Shown here: positions 44,804 through 53,740 of the stretch, in pieces | How the letters are laid out: every line of letters begins with the position of its first letter | Numbering within the stretch: position 1 is the stretch's first letter | NCBI RefSeq assembly: GCF_004121055.1 | Contig: NZ_PYAL01000004.1 | Span: forward strand, 536,781-600,780 | Direction of reading: 5' to 3' | Length of the DNA stretch: 64,000 nt | Origin: Achromobacter aloeverae | Lineage (GTDB): Bacteria > Pseudomonadota > Gammaproteobacteria > Burkholderiales > Burkholderiaceae_B | Notes under the pieces: model-generated | Database searches by the model: none | What the model saw: only the letters and a program-made list of their open reading frames with translations | Told to the model about the DNA's origin: nothing | Translations under genes and position numbers: made by a program

Positions 44804-46302
44804 TGGCTAGCGAGATGGCATCCCAAACTTTCCCCTGGCTTACGCTCGCGGTCTTTGTGCCCATCGTCTTCGGCCTGCTGGTGCTGGCCGTGGGCGGTGA
44901 CAACAAGCGCGGCCTGACGCTCGGACTGTCGCTGATCGGCGCGATCGTCGGTTTCCTGGTGACGATTCCGCTGTACACCGGCTTCCAGTCGTCCTCGGCG
45001 GCCATGCAGTTCGTCGAGAAGGCCTCCTGGATTTCCTCCTTCAACGTCAACTACCACCTTGGCATCGACGGCATCTCGCTGTGGTTCGTGCTGCTGACCG
45101 CCTTCATCACCATCATCGTGGTGCTGGCCGGCTGGGAAGTGATCACCAGCCGCGTGGCGCAGTACATGGGGGCCTTCCTGATCCTCTCCGGCTTGATGGT
45201 CGGCGTGTTCGTGGCGCTGGACGGCCTGTTGTTCTACGTGTTCTTCGAAGCCACGCTGATCCCGATGTACATCATCGTCGGCGTGTGGGGCGGCCCCAAC
45301 CGCGTCTACGCGGCCTTCAAGTTCTTCCTGTACACGCTGCTCGGCTCGCTGCTCACCCTGATCGCCTTCATCTACCTGTGGAATGCGTCGGGCGGTTCCT
45401 TCGACATCGTCGCCTGGCAGAACCTGAAGCTGGGCATGACGCCGCAGATCCTGATCTTCGTGGCCTTGCTGGCGGCCTTCGCCGTCAAGGTCCCGATGTG
45501 GCCGGTGCACACCTGGCTGCCGGATGCCCACGTGGAAGCGCCCACCGGCGGTTCGATCGTGCTGGCCGCCATCATGCTGAAGCTGGGCGCGTACGGTTTC
45601 CTGCGCTTCTCGCTGCCGATCGCGCCGGATGCCTCGCATAGCCTGGCCGGCCTGATGATCACGCTGTCGCTGATCGCCGTGATCTACATCGGCCTGGTGG
45701 CGATCGTCCAGGAAGACATGAAGAAGCTGGTGGCGTACTCGTCCGTGGCGCACATGGGCTTCGTCACCCTGGGTTTCTTCATCTTCAACACCGCCGGCAT
45801 CGAAGGCGCGATCGTGCAAATGATTTCGCACGGCTTCGTCTCGGGCGCCATGTTCATGTGTATCGGCGTGCTGTACGACCGCGTGCACAGCCGCCGCATC
45901 GCCGACTACGGCGGCGTGGTGAACACCATGCCCCGTTTCGTGACCTTCTTCGTCCTGTTCTCCATGGCCAACAGCGGCCTGCCGGCCACCAGTGGTTTCG
46001 TCGGCGAATTCATGGTGATCATGGGCGCGGTCGAGCACAACTTCTGGGTCGGCCTGCTGGCCGCCACTGCCCTGATCCTGGGCGCGTCGTACTCGCTGTG
46101 GATGGTCAAGCGCGTGGCCTTCGGCGAAATCGCCAACGATCATGTGCGCCAACTGACCGACATCAATCCCCGCGAATTCCTGATCCTGGGCGTGATGGCC
46201 ATTGCCGTGTTGTACATGGGTATCTATCCCAAGCCCTTTACCGACGTCATGCACGCGTCGGTGCAGGCCCTGATGCAACACGTCGCCGTGTCGAAACTGT
46301 AA
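44803..46302 (+). CDS. nuoM: NADH-quinone oxidoreductase subunit M
   Basis: A 499-residue antiporter-like membrane subunit with about 14 helices. Key blocks are [19 protein letters not shown] with the essential Glu, [20 protein letters not shown] and [18 protein letters not shown]. It pumps protons in the middle of the membrane arm. The start codon shares one base with the nuoL stop. Confidence 0.97.
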   Translation: MASEMASQTFPWLTLAVFVPIVFGLLVLAVGGDNKRGLTLGLSLIGAIVGFLVTIPLYTGFQSSSAAMQFVEKASWISSFNVNYHLGIDGISLWFVLLTAFITIIVVLAGWEVITSRVAQYMGAFLILSGLMVGVFVALDGLLFYVFFEATLIPMYIIVGVWGGPNRVYAAFKFFLYTLLGSLLTLIAFIYLWNASGGSFDIVAWQNLKLGMTPQILIFVALLAAFAVKVPMWPVHTWLPDAHVEAPTGGSIVLAAIMLKLGAYGFLRFSLPIAPDASHSLAGLMITLSLIAVIYIGLVAIVQEDMKKLVAYSSVAHMGFVTLGFFIFNTAGIEGAIVQMISHGFVSGAMFMCIGVLYDRVHSRRIADYGGVVNTMPRFVTFFVLFSMANSGLPATSGFVGEFMVIMGAVEHNFWVGLLAATALILGASYSLWMVKRVAFGEIANDHVRQLTDINPREFLILGVMAIAVLYMGIYPKPFTDVMHASVQALMQHVAVSKL

Positions 46303-46315
46303 GACTTAGACCCCT

Positions 46316-47794
46316 ATGCAAACCTCTATCGACTTTGCCTTGGCGGCACCTGAGATCATCCTGCTGGTGATGGGTGCGGTCGTCCTGCTGATCGATGCGG
46401 TCAGCGATCACCCGACGCGCTTCTTCACCTACCTGCTGTCGCTGGCGACGCTGGTGGTGTTGACCATCGTGTCGGCGCTCCAGTGGAGCAATGGCGTGAC
46501 CGGGCGCACGTTCGACGGCCTGTTCGTCACCGACGGCCTCAGCCACCTGCTGAAGATCGCGTCCTACATCGCCGTCGGCGTCACGCTGGTGTACGGCCGT
46601 CTCTATTCGCAAAGCCGCGACATGCTGCGCGGCGGCGAGCTGTATGTGCTGGCGCTGTTCGCCCTGCTGGGCCAGATGGTGATGATCTCGGCGGGCAACC
46701 TGCTGTCGATCTACCTGGGCCTGGAACTGATGTCGCTGGCCCTGTATGCCCTGATCGCCCTGCGCCGCGACGACACCACGGCCACCGAGGCCGCGATGAA
46801 GTACTTCGTGCTGGGCGCGCTGGCATCGGGCTTCCTGCTGTACGGCATGTCCATGATCTACGGCTCGACGGGCCATCTGGACCTGCAGCAGGTCGGCGCG
46901 GTCATCGCCGCCGGCAAGGCCCACAAGCTGGCGCTGGTGTTCGGCGTGGTCTTCATTGTCGCCGGCCTGGCGTTCAAGCTGGGCGCAGCGCCTTTCCATA
47001 TGTGGGTGCCGGACGTCTATCACGGTTCGCCGACCGCGGTGACCCTGCTGTTGGGCGCCGCGCCCAAGCTGGCGGCATTCGCCATGACGCTGCGCGTGCT
47101 GATCGAAGCCTTGCACGGCCTGGCCACGGACTGGCAGCCCATGCTGCTGATCCTGGCGGTGCTGTCGCTGGCCATCGGCAATATCACCGCCATCGCCCAG
47201 TCCAACTTCAAGCGCATGCTGGCGTACTCGACCATTTCGCACATGGGCTTCGTCCTGCTGGGCCTGAGCGCCGGCGTGGTCGCGGGCCGCGAAGGTTCGG
47301 CCGGCGCCTACGGCGCCGCGCTGTTCTACATGGTCACCTATGTGCTGACCACGCTGGGCAGCTTCGGCATCGTGCTGCTGCTCTCGCGCGACGGTTTCGA
47401 GTGCGAGAACATCGACGACCTGAAGGGCCTGAACCGTCGCAGCCCGTGGCATGCGTTCATCGTGCTGCTGCTGATGGTCTCGCTGACCGGCCTGCCGCCC
47501 ACCGTCGGCTTCTACGCGAAGCTGGCCGTGCTGCAACCGCTGATCCAGGCGGGGCATGTGACCATCGCCGTGATCGCGGTGCTGTTCTCGCTGATCGGCG
47601 CGTTCTACTACCTGCGCGTGGTCAAGGTCGTCTACTTCGACGAGCCCGTGGGTGAGAGCCAGCCGCTGCGCGCGACCTGCGCCCAGCGCGGCCTGATGTC
47701 CATCAACGGCGCCCTGCTGTTGATCCTGGGCCTGGTGCCCGGCGGCCTGATGGCGGCTTGCATCCGCGCCGTCCAGACCTCCCTGGGCCTGTAG
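46316..47794 (+). CDS. nuoN: NADH-quinone oxidoreductase subunit N
   Basis: A 492-residue antiporter-like membrane subunit, the last of the 14 complex I genes. Conserved stretches are [40 protein letters not shown] and [19 protein letters not shown]. It lies 13 bp after nuoM. The full nuoA-N set is intact with no frameshift. Confidence 0.97.
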   Translation: MQTSIDFALAAPEIILLVMGAVVLLIDAVSDHPTRFFTYLLSLATLVVLTIVSALQWSNGVTGRTFDGLFVTDGLSHLLKIASYIAVGVTLVYGRLYSQSRDMLRGGELYVLALFALLGQMVMISAGNLLSIYLGLELMSLALYALIALRRDDTTATEAAMKYFVLGALASGFLLYGMSMIYGSTGHLDLQQVGAVIAAGKAHKLALVFGVVFIVAGLAFKLGAAPFHMWVPDVYHGSPTAVTLLLGAAPKLAAFAMTLRVLIEALHGLATDWQPMLLILAVLSLAIGNITAIAQSNFKRMLAYSTISHMGFVLLGLSAGVVAGREGSAGAYGAALFYMVTYVLTTLGSFGIVLLLSRDGFECENIDDLKGLNRRSPWHAFIVLLLMVSLTGLPPTVGFYAKLAVLQPLIQAGHVTIAVIAVLFSLIGAFYYLRVVKVVYFDEPVGESQPLRATCAQRGLMSINGALLLILGLVPGGLMAACIRAVQTSLGL

Positions 47795-47836
47795 GCAGGG
47801 GCAAGCGGCGACCGCCGACTTGTCCCCCGGTCCTCC

Positions 47837-48169
47837 ATGAACCAGACCCTGGCTGTATGGTTGCTGATCGCGCTAGCCGCGATCAGCGCCAATCTTCCCT
47901 TCCTGAATGAACGCGTGTTCGCCCTCTTTGCCTGGCGCAGGGCAGGGGAGCCCGCGACCAAGCCGTTCTGGCTGCGCATGGTCGAGGTGCTGGTCTTCTA
48001 CGTGATCGTGGGCCTGATCGGTTTCGCTTTCGAATCGGCGCTGGGCAATCCGTTCCCGCAAGGCTGGCAGTTCTACGTAATCGGGCTGTGCCTGTTCCTG
48101 GTGCTGGGCTACCCGGGATTCGTGATTCGTTATCTACATAAAAGGCATGGCCGCGCTACCCGCGACTGA
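47837..48169 (+). CDS. DUF2818 family membrane protein
   Basis: A 110-residue protein with three predicted transmembrane helices (residues 5-20, about 48-68 and 80-100) recognised as DUF2818. In beta-proteobacteria this family follows nuoN almost invariably. That linkage suggests a role in assembly or function of complex I, but nothing biochemical is established. It lies 42 bp after nuoN and before a strong terminator, so it belongs to the nuo transcript. Confidence 0.88.
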   Translation: MNQTLAVWLLIALAAISANLPFLNERVFALFAWRRAGEPATKPFWLRMVEVLVFYVIVGLIGFAFESALGNPFPQGWQFYVIGLCLFLVLGYPGFVIRYLHKRHGRATRD

Positions 48170-48221
48170 GATGGCAATACGCCCGGCTTGATTGCCGGAC
48201 GCTCGGACAGGCCAGGAAAAG

Positions 48222-48256
48222 GCGGAATTCCCCCCGGGGGAATTCCGCATTTTTTA
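48222..48256 (+). terminator. Intrinsic terminator of the nuo operon
   Basis: Thirteen-base arms beginning GCGGAATTC and ending GAATTCCGC pair perfectly around a single C and are followed by ATTTTTTATT. It closes the nuoA-N/DUF2818 transcript ahead of the siderophore receptor. Confidence 0.92.
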
Positions 48257-48381
48257 TTGTCGTCGCCCGTCATGGGCCGCTGATCAGCGTGTAGCGTTTT
48301 GACGACATGAGTTCCAGCGCGTCTTTATGAAGATTGTGCAGGCTTTTAACGGTATGTATGATTCGTAAATCAATCAAAAAC

Positions 48382-48400
48382 AAGAATCATTGTCGTTATC
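48382..48400 (-). promoter_or_regulatory. Fur box upstream of the siderophore receptor
   Basis: Read on the minus strand the 19-mer GATAACGACAATGATTCTT matches 14 of 19 positions of the Fur consensus. It lies 16-34 bp upstream of the receptor start codon, in an A/T-rich stretch likely to hold the promoter. This predicts repression when iron is plentiful. Confidence 0.75.
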
Positions 48401-48415
48401 GTTATTTAAAGAGCC

Positions 48416-50749
48416 ATGTCATACATAAAAAACCGCAAGGGCGCGCCGGCAAGGGCGTTGGCCCAAGGTAGCGCCGTGGGTACGGCTGCCGCCTCCGTCC
48501 TGGCCACCGTGATGCTGGGGCAGGCCGCGCCGGCGATGGCGCAAAGCGCCGGCACGTCCGGCGTCACCACGCTCGCTCCGGTCCAGACCACGGGCGACCG
48601 CGGTAACGACTACAAGGCGGACCGGCTGGAGTCGCCCAAGTTCACCCAGCCCCTGGTCGATACGACGCAGACGGTGCAGGTCATCACGAAGCAGATGATG
48701 AAGGACCAGCAGGCCACCACGCTGACGGATGCCATGCGCAACGTCGCCGGCGCCGGCACCTTCTTCGCGGGAGAGAACGGCGCGACCAGCACCGGCGATA
48801 CGATCTACCTGCGCGGCTTCGATACCTCGAACAGCATTTATATCGACGGCATCCGCGACACGGCCTCGGTCAAGCGCGACATGTTCAACTACGACTCGGT
48901 CGAAGTCATCAAGGGGCCTTCCGGCTCGGACTATGGCCGCAGCGCGCCCAGCGGCTCAATCAACCTGAATACCAAGCAGCCCAAGCTGGAAGACAGCTTC
49001 GACGCCAGCTTCGGTATCGGCAGCGCCCGCTACAAGCGGAGCACCCTGGACTGGAACCGCCAACTGGGCGATACGACGGCCTTCCGCCTGAACCTGATGG
49101 GACTGGATTCCGACCAGGCGGGCCGCAACCAGATCGAGAACAACCGCTGGGGCGTCGCCCCGTCGTTCGCCTGGGGCCTGGGCACCGAAAATCGCGTGTA
49201 TGTCGACTTCATGCACATCAAGCAGACCAATGTGCCCGATGGCGGCGTGCCCACCATCGGCCTGCCCGGCTACAGCGCGCCGAGCGCGGCGCTGGGCTTC
49301 ATGAACAACGCCCCGCGGGTCGACACCAATAATTTCTATGGCACGTCCTCGGACCACGACTACGTGACCACCGACATGGCGACGCTGCGGCTGGAGCACG
49401 ACTTCAACGCCAACACGACGCTGCGCAATACCACCCGCTGGGCGCGCACCAAGGAAAACTACCTGTTGACGTCCTTCCTGGTTTCCGCGCCGGCGTCGCC
49501 CTATACGTCGGGCCTGCAGCCGGGCTACAACGCGGCCGACCCGTCGACCTGGTACGTCGCGCGTTCGCCCAACCAGAAGAATGTCAGCAACCGCATCCTC
49601 ACCAACCAGACCAATCTCACCAGCAAGTTCTCCACCGGGTCCCTGAAGCACGACATCAGCGCCGGCTTCGAACTGACGCGCGAGACCCAGTACAACTACG
49701 GACTGAGCGCGGCGGTGGAACCGGCGGTCAGCCTGTACAACCCGGACAGCAGCGTCAGCGCGCAGGGCATCCACAGCAACGGCGCCGATGCGCACGCGCA
49801 GACGGATACCGTTGCCGCCTATATCTTCGACACCGTCGAGATGAACGACTGGTGGCAGGTCAACGGCGGCATCCGCCTGGACCACTACCGCACGACCTAT
49901 GACAGCGCCACCGCATGCGGCGGCACGGGCCGCAATGCCGTGCCGTGCGCAGGCGCGCCGACGGGATCGCCGATCGGCACGATCGACACCAAGAAGTCGG
50001 GCAACCTGGTCGACTGGAAGCTGGGCACCCTGTTCCGCGTGGCGCCCAATGGCAACATCTATGTCAACTACGCGGTGTCGCAGCAGCCCCCGGGCGGCGC
50101 GACCTTCACGCTGGCGGCCGACGGCACCAATGCCAACAGCCCCGATTTCAAGCCGCAAAAGGCCAAGACGGCGGAACTGGGCACCAAGTGGGAGTTCTTC
50201 GACCGCAACCTGCTGGCCACCGCCGCGCTGTTCCGCACGGACGTCGAGAATGACGTGCAGACCGAGTCGGACGGCACCATCTCGCAAACCGCGAAGAAGC
50301 GCGTGCAAGGCCTGGAGCTGGGGCTGGGCGGCCAGATCACGCAGAACTGGTCCGCCACGGCCGGGTACACGATCCAGAACGCCACGGTGGAAAATGGTCC
50401 CGCCGTCAGCCAGAACGGCGGCAACAACCTGAGCTACACGCCCAAGCATGCCTTCACGGCGTGGACGACCTACCAACTTCCCTACGGCTTTCGCCTGGGC
50501 GGCGGCGCGCGTTACGTAGGCAGCATGGACCGCGGCACCGACGGGGCGGTGGGTACGCCCGACCACGTCCAGTCCTACTGGGTCTTCGACGCCATGGCGG
50601 GCTACACGGTGAACAAGAACCTGGATTTCCAGTTCAACGTCTATAACCTGTTCAACAAGGAGTATGTGGCGGCGATCAACAAGAGCGGATATCGTTACTT
50701 CCCGGGCGCGCCGCGCACGGTGCTGCTGACGGCGAATATCCACTTCTGA
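48416..50749 (+). CDS. TonB-dependent siderophore receptor (BfrD/Fiu-like)
   Basis: A 777-residue outer-membrane receptor. After a long signal peptide (cut near PAMAQSAG), the plug domain has [38 protein letters not shown] and [20 protein letters not shown] 22-strand barrel follows, ending in a typical LLTANIHF. It imports ferric siderophores, probably of catecholate type, using TonB energy. The Fur box indicates iron control. The next gene, a PiuC-type dioxygenase, often pairs with Fiu/PiuA receptors. In classical Bordetella the bfrD/bfrE receptor genes occupy the matching place after nuo, so this may be their counterpart. Confidence 0.92.
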   Translation: MSYIKNRKGAPARALAQGSAVGTAAASVLATVMLGQAAPAMAQSAGTSGVTTLAPVQTTGDRGNDYKADRLESPKFTQPLVDTTQTVQVITKQMMKDQQATTLTDAMRNVAGAGTFFAGENGATSTGDTIYLRGFDTSNSIYIDGIRDTASVKRDMFNYDSVEVIKGPSGSDYGRSAPSGSINLNTKQPKLEDSFDASFGIGSARYKRSTLDWNRQLGDTTAFRLNLMGLDSDQAGRNQIENNRWGVAPSFAWGLGTENRVYVDFMHIKQTNVPDGGVPTIGLPGYSAPSAALGFMNNAPRVDTNNFYGTSSDHDYVTTDMATLRLEHDFNANTTLRNTTRWARTKENYLLTSFLVSAPASPYTSGLQPGYNAADPSTWYVARSPNQKNVSNRILTNQTNLTSKFSTGSLKHDISAGFELTRETQYNYGLSAAVEPAVSLYNPDSSVSAQGIHSNGADAHAQTDTVAAYIFDTVEMNDWWQVNGGIRLDHYRTTYDSATACGGTGRNAVPCAGAPTGSPIGTIDTKKSGNLVDWKLGTLFRVAPNGNIYVNYAVSQQPPGGATFTLAADGTNANSPDFKPQKAKTAELGTKWEFFDRNLLATAALFRTDVENDVQTESDGTISQTAKKRVQGLELGLGGQITQNWSATAGYTIQNATVENGPAVSQNGGNNLSYTPKHAFTAWTTYQLPYGFRLGGGARYVGSMDRGTDGAVGTPDHVQSYWVFDAMAGYTVNKNLDFQFNVYNLFNKEYVAAINKSGYRYFPGAPRTVLLTANIHF

Positions 50750-50773
50750 GCGGACGTACGCCAGGCCGGGCCG

Positions 50774-50824
50774 GCCGCCGGCGCCAGGCTCGCGGAGATA
50801 TCCCGCGAGCCTGGCGCCGGCGGC
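50774..50824. terminator. Long perfect hairpin between receptor and dioxygenase genes
   Basis: Two 22-bp perfectly complementary arms (50774-50795 and 50803-50824) flank a 7-base loop AGATATC. No T-run follows. It could weaken readthrough or stabilise the 3' end of the receptor transcript. Confidence 0.7.
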
Positions 50825-50885
50825 TGTTGCTTTCCGCGACGGCGCGCGCCCGCTGTCCGTCTTATCCCTACACGAGGCAACCGAC

Positions 50886-51566
50886 ATGATGCTGCACATA
50901 CCCCAGATCCTGCAGCCCGATGAAGTCCGGGAGGTACGCGGCCAGCTGGATGCCGGCCCCTGGGTGGATGGACGGGCGACCGTGGGGGGGCAGGGCGCCG
51001 CGGTCAAGCGCAACCGGCAGCTTGACGAGAACTCGCCGCTTGCGCAGTCGCTGGGCGAATACGTCTTGCGCGCATTGGCCCGCAGTCCTACCTATTTCGC
51101 GGCGGCCTTGCCCTTGCGCACGGTACGCCCCTTGTTCAATCGGTACGCATCGGCCGAGACCTACGGTTTCCATGTGGATGGCGCGGTGCGGACCTTTCCC
51201 GGTGCGCCGGGGTGGCTGCGCACCGACCTGTCGGCCACGTTGTTCCTTTGCGATCCCGACGAGTACGAAGGCGGGGAGTTGACCGTCCGCGACACGTATG
51301 GCGAGCATGCCGTCAAGCTGCCCGCCGGCGACATGGTGCTGTATCCCGCCAGCAGCCTGCATTGCGTGACGCCTGTCACGCAGGGGGAACGCAGTGCCTG
51401 TTTCTTCTGGGTCCAGAGCATGGTGCGCGAGCACGGCCGCCGGCAGATGCTGTTCGACCTGGACCAGACCATCCAGGCGCTGCGCGCGCAGCACGGCGAG
51501 ACCGAGCACACGCTGGCCTTGACGAATCACTATCACAACCTGCTGCGGGAGTGGACGGAGGTTTGA
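50886..51566 (+). CDS. PiuC/YbiX-type Fe(II)/2-oxoglutarate dioxygenase
   Basis: A 226-residue non-haem iron dioxygenase of the PKHX/PiuC family. The metal triad His96, Asp98 (YGFHVDGAV) and His159 (SSLHCVTPV) and the 2-oxoglutarate-binding Arg169 are present. Such proteins are co-expressed with catecholate receptors (Fiu-YbiX, PiuA-PiuC) and are thought to help process imported iron-siderophores, though the substrate is not settled. Two ATGs in tandem (50886, 50889) are possible starts. It probably shares the Fur-controlled transcript with the receptor upstream. Confidence 0.9.
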   Translation: MMLHIPQILQPDEVREVRGQLDAGPWVDGRATVGGQGAAVKRNRQLDENSPLAQSLGEYVLRALARSPTYFAAALPLRTVRPLFNRYASAETYGFHVDGAVRTFPGAPGWLRTDLSATLFLCDPDEYEGGELTVRDTYGEHAVKLPAGDMVLYPASSLHCVTPVTQGERSACFFWVQSMVREHGRRQMLFDLDQTIQALRAQHGETEHTLALTNHYHNLLREWTEV

Positions 51567-51652
51567 TGGTCGGGGCATGATGCGCCGGCTCGGCCCCGGG
51601 CCCCGGCGCTGAACCGCGGGCGTATCGAGACGGCGTGGACGCCAGGCGCGAG

Positions 51653-51677
51653 GGAACCGCGGCGGATGATTTCCCAC
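51653..51677 (+). promoter_or_regulatory. Hrp-box-like promoter element GGAACC-N15-CCAC
   Basis: GGAACC at 51653-51658 is followed after exactly 15 bases by CCAC at 51674-51677. This is the core of the promoter recognised by HrpL-type ECF sigma factors, which activate type III secretion genes (usual form GGAACC-N15/16-CCACNNA). The final A is a C here. It lies 121 bp upstream of the orphan gene. Bordetella has an HrpL-related sigma factor, BtrS. Confidence 0.5.
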
Positions 51678-51798
51678 TACCAAGGCTTGGACTTGGGCTT
51701 TTGGGCTTGGACCTGGGCGCTGGCCATCAAGCGCCGGTCACCGGTCATCGGGCTTCGAGCGTGCTGCTTAAGCCTTCGGACATTGTGAGGAAAGGAAT

Positions 51799-52824
51799 AT
51801 GATCCCCGCCGCCAACCCCTCAGCTATCTTCGTTTCATCTTCGAACACGGCTCCCAATGACGCTGGCGGTCCCGCGACCGCGGCCGCGCTACCGATTACC
51901 CAGGCGAGCGGCCGTGGCGTCCATGGCCTGCGCGCCCAGCGCGCGCGCGGAAGGCAAACCTTGTCCTTGCGGAGGAATACGGGCCCCTACGAGCCGAGTG
52001 CGGTGCGGGCCCAGGAAAGCCAGGCACGGCGCGCTACCCACGCCGCCAACCCGCAAGTGGGCGGCGCCATGACGCTCGACGTGTATGCCCAGATGATGAC
52101 GGGCCTGCTCGGCAGCGCCGGTTCTCGAATGCCGCAAATACCAGCGTTGGCGGCAATGCCGCCGCAGATACCGATGTCCCGGTCGGCGTCGACGTCGCTG
52201 CCACGATCAATGCAAGTGCCTCCGTCAGCACCTCCGGCGATGCCACTATCGATGCCTATGCTTTCCCCCATGCCCATGCCGCCTGGCATGAGAGCGGGGC
52301 AGCCACAGCCCGCGGAGTGGGCCGGCGCCATGCCTGCCGGCATCGCGCCGGTGCCGCCGTTGCTGATCGACCCGCATGTCTTCGATATTCCGCAAGCCGA
52401 TTTCTCGAACGCGATCCCGGAGGCCGCTCGGGCGCTGGCCTTGGCCGCCGCCGAGTTGAGGGGATATGCCGCCCGCTTGGAAACCCGGACGCTGGACCTC
52501 TCCATGCAGGCGATGACGGTTTCCGGGACATCGGCCGACCTTGCGGACGCCCGCCTGATGCTGTCGCGGTCCGCGCAGATCGCCCTGGGCGCCTACACGG
52601 TGGTGCAGACCTCGGCCGACCTGCTGGCGGCGCGAGGCGTGTTGGAACGGCTCGATGTCGCCGTGCGGGCGGGGGCGCAGGCGCGGCCGAACAGCGTTGC
52701 CTCCGAGGCGGCTCGGCCGGATAGCGCGGCGACCGAGCCGGCGCGGCTATCGCCCGTGCCTCCCATACCTCAGCCCTCGAACCAGTTCAACACCCCATCC
52801 AGCCCCGACACATTCAACGCATAG
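51799..52824 (+). CDS. Orphan Pro/Ala/Ser-rich protein, candidate secreted substrate
   Basis: A 341-residue protein not recognised as any known family. The first 20 residues (MIPAANPSAIFVSSSNTAPN) carry no charge and are rich in Ser, Ala, Pro and Asn, as in type III secretion signals, and are not a Sec signal. A basic segment follows, then a Met/Pro-rich middle (about 110-170), then a mostly helical C-terminal part (about 205-300) with many Ala/Leu heptads. GTGAGGAAAGG precedes the ATG. Codon quality drops in the middle (52125-52310), where another frame looks better. The last 55 bp overlap the end of serB in convergent orientation. Confidence 0.6.
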   Translation: MIPAANPSAIFVSSSNTAPNDAGGPATAAALPITQASGRGVHGLRAQRARGRQTLSLRRNTGPYEPSAVRAQESQARRATHAANPQVGGAMTLDVYAQMMTGLLGSAGSRMPQIPALAAMPPQIPMSRSASTSLPRSMQVPPSAPPAMPLSMPMLSPMPMPPGMRAGQPQPAEWAGAMPAGIAPVPPLLIDPHVFDIPQADFSNAIPEAARALALAAAELRGYAARLETRTLDLSMQAMTVSGTSADLADARLMLSRSAQIALGAYTVVQTSADLLAARGVLERLDVAVRAGAQARPNSVASEAARPDSAATEPARLSPVPPIPQPSNQFNTPSSPDTFNA

Positions 52825-53627
52825 CGCGTCTGCTCGCGCACGATGGGCTTGGCGTGATAGGCCACGGACCAGCCGGCGGCTCCCAGCATCTTCAGGTCGT
52901 TGGCGCCATCGCCCATGGCGATGACCTGCTCCGGCGCCGCGCCGTGCTGGCGGGCGAATTCGCGCAGGCGCGCGGCCTTGCCCTGGGCGTCGATGATCTC
53001 ACCCCGTACCTTGCCGGTCAGCACGCCGTTCTCGATTTCCAGATCATTGGCCTGGGCGTTGTCCAGCTTCAGCCGCTCGCGCAGACGATCGGTGAAGAAG
53101 GTGAAGCCTCCCGACACCAGCATGACCTTGATGCCCGCCGCCTGCGCGGTCTCTATCAGCCGCTCGGCGCCCGGGTTCAGGCGCAGGCGTTCCTCGTAGA
53201 CCTGTTCCAGCGCGCGCGCCGGCAGGCCGGCCAACAGCGCCACGCGGCGGCGCAGGCTTTCGGAAAAATCGGTGATTTCCCCGCGCATGGCGGCCTCGGT
53301 GATCTCCGCCACCTTGGGCTTGACGCCCGCGATGTCGGCGATTTCATCGATGCACTCGATGTTGATCAGCGTCGAATCCATGTCCATGACCAGCACCTTG
53401 CAGTCGGACAGGCGGCTGCCCTTGGGCACGAAGGCCTGGTCGATGCCGTTGCGGTCGCACCAGTCGCGGACCTCGGCGCGGGTGGCGGCGTCGGTCTGTA
53501 CGTCGAGCAGGCGCGCGGCGGTGGCACTGAGGCGTTGCAGGCCCTGGGCCTGCGCCAGCGCGGCGACTTGCTCGGCCTGTTCGGACGAGAGGGAAAGCGA
53601 TTGCAGGACCAGGTGATGAATCGTCAT
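52770..53627 (-). CDS. serB: Phosphoserine phosphatase
   Basis: A 285-residue HAD-superfamily phosphatase for the last step of serine synthesis. The nucleophile motif VMDMDSTLINIE places Asp82 and Asp84, motif II is MLVSGGFTFFTDRL and motif III/IV is VIAMGDGANDLKML. The N-terminal 75 residues form a regulatory ACT-like part. The ATG at 53627 is favoured over an in-frame upstream start that would add 19 low-quality residues. It is followed on the opposite strand by the orphan gene. Confidence 0.95.
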   Translation of the reverse strand: MTIHHLVLQSLSLSSEQAEQVAALAQAQGLQRLSATAARLLDVQTDAATRAEVRDWCDRNGIDQAFVPKGSRLSDCKVLVMDMDSTLINIECIDEIADIAGVKPKVAEITEAAMRGEITDFSESLRRRVALLAGLPARALEQVYEERLRLNPGAERLIETAQAAGIKVMLVSGGFTFFTDRLRERLKLDNAQANDLEIENGVLTGKVRGEIIDAQGKAARLREFARQHGAAPEQVIAMGDGANDLKMLGAAGWSVAYHAKPIVREQTRYALNVSGLDGVLNWFEG

Positions 53628-53740
53628 GGCTATGAAGGGATGTGGATGCGATGATGGCCGCCGGCCCGGCCCCTGGTGCAACATGGGGCGGGGCCGGCGG
53701 CCGGATTAGGGTCGGGTTCGCGGCGGCCGTTTCATTGCGG

